Shown in pieces: positions 5,244 to 5,551 of a DNA stretch of 5,551 bases. The notes below the pieces were generated by a model that made no database searches, was not told the DNA's origin, and worked only from the letters and a program-made list of their open reading frames with translations. This DNA is from an archaeon CG07_land_8_20_14_0_80_38_8 (GTDB lineage: Archaea > Nanobdellota > Nanobdellia > Tiddalikarchaeales > Tiddalikarchaeaceae): assembly GCA_002779595.1 (NCBI GenBank), contig PEWF01000091.1, forward strand, positions 1 to 5,551, in the 5' to 3' direction. The position numbers and the translations under genes are program-made. Each line of letters opens with the position of its first letter. Position 1 is the stretch's first letter.

Positions 5244-5551
5244 TTATTCCTGCCTTAATTCCTGAGTTAATTTTAACAGCTCTGGCTCCATTTCCCTCAT
5301 CTTATTCATCATTACCTGAGCATTATTGTTTAATTTGCCGATGAGATTGTCTGCTTCGTCAATCCTTTGCTGAACGTACTCTACAGCATCAGTAAGTTTT
5401 TTCCCAACAACTACTCCGCTACCCACTTCCAGCAAAATATTGCCTGTTTTTTCAGGAAAAGTTTTAATCATCACTCCCTCGCCCAATGGAATAATGACTT
5501 CATTCCTGCCCGCTTCCTTTAAACCTTCAAGTGTTTCTTTAACGCGCGAGT
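5244..5551 (-). CDS. pfdA: Prefoldin subunit alpha (5' partial)
   Basis: Prefoldin alpha forms the two central subunits of the archaeal alpha2-beta4 jellyfish-shaped chaperone, which captures unfolded proteins in the cytosol and passes them to the thermosome. About 101 C-terminal residues are visible; the family is usually 140-150 residues. The visible part starts SRVKETLEGL (end of the first coiled coil), continues through the two beta hairpins (NEVIIPLGEGVMIK and NILLEVGSGVVVGKKL), and ends in the second coiled-coil helix from TDAVEYVQQRI to QELRQE. The frame runs off the window edge. A TTG at 5484-5486 could be taken as a start, but it falls inside the first hairpin and is a leucine. Prefoldin alpha next to ftsY on the same strand is a familiar archaeal order. 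Confidence 0.95.
   Translation of the reverse strand, partial: SRVKETLEGLKEAGRNEVIIPLGEGVMIKTFPEKTGNILLEVGSGVVVGKKLTDAVEYVQQRIDEADNLIGKLNNNAQVMMNKMREMEPELLKLTQELRQE

Noticed and set aside
5484..5486. TTG as start of the prefoldin gene
   Set aside because: It falls inside the conserved first beta hairpin. The frame upstream encodes recognisable prefoldin alpha sequence (SRVKETLEGL and onward) to the window edge.

Overview
The window comes from an AT-rich archaeal genome. The right-hand end holds two minus-strand genes found together in archaea: the 3' part of prefoldin subunit alpha (pfdA, cut by the window edge) and a complete ftsY, the signal recognition particle receptor GTPase. FtsY has the archaeal G4 form (TK.D followed by DxDxKGG). 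Low GC, short proteins and tight spacing would suit a small-genome lineage such as DPANN (Woesearchaeota or Pacearchaeota-like), but that placement is inference from style, not from a marker tree.

Positions 2-4312 on the plus strand hold five proteins I do not recognise, here called A to E. A (2-730, 5' end outside the window) is a coiled-coil protein. B (727-1473) has N-terminal 19-residue repeats and a probable beta-rich C-terminal half. C (1528-2379) has a glycine/alanine-rich hydrophobic N-terminus and a Pro/Gln linker. D (2376-3098) is helical with a C-terminal coiled coil. E (3101-4312) has a strongly acidic segment. A/B and C/D each overlap by ATGA, and D and E are 2 nt apart. A probable TATA box at 1495-1503 lies 29 nt upstream of C's start, so A-B and C-D-E may be two transcription units.

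The most notable feature is a duplicated module. A and C are otherwise unrelated but end in the same 60-residue domain (40/60 identical by hand count), placed exactly at the C-terminus. The genes that follow, B and D, begin with the same 19-residue repeat in the same register. The duplicated unit therefore spans the gene junction itself, including the ATGA overlap and a Shine-Dalgarno-like AGAGG inside the end of A and C. This suggests two paralogous partner pairs: a C-terminal docking domain on one protein, and a helical repeat on its translationally coupled neighbour. One pair is coiled-coil (A/B) and one appears membrane-associated (C/D). The function is unknown.

The five-gene block and the pfdA-ftsY unit converge, and the stop codons of E and ftsY overlap (4309-4312). 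ftsY has its own TATA-like box 29 nt before its start, in a 38-nt gap after pfdA, consistent with a leaderless transcript.
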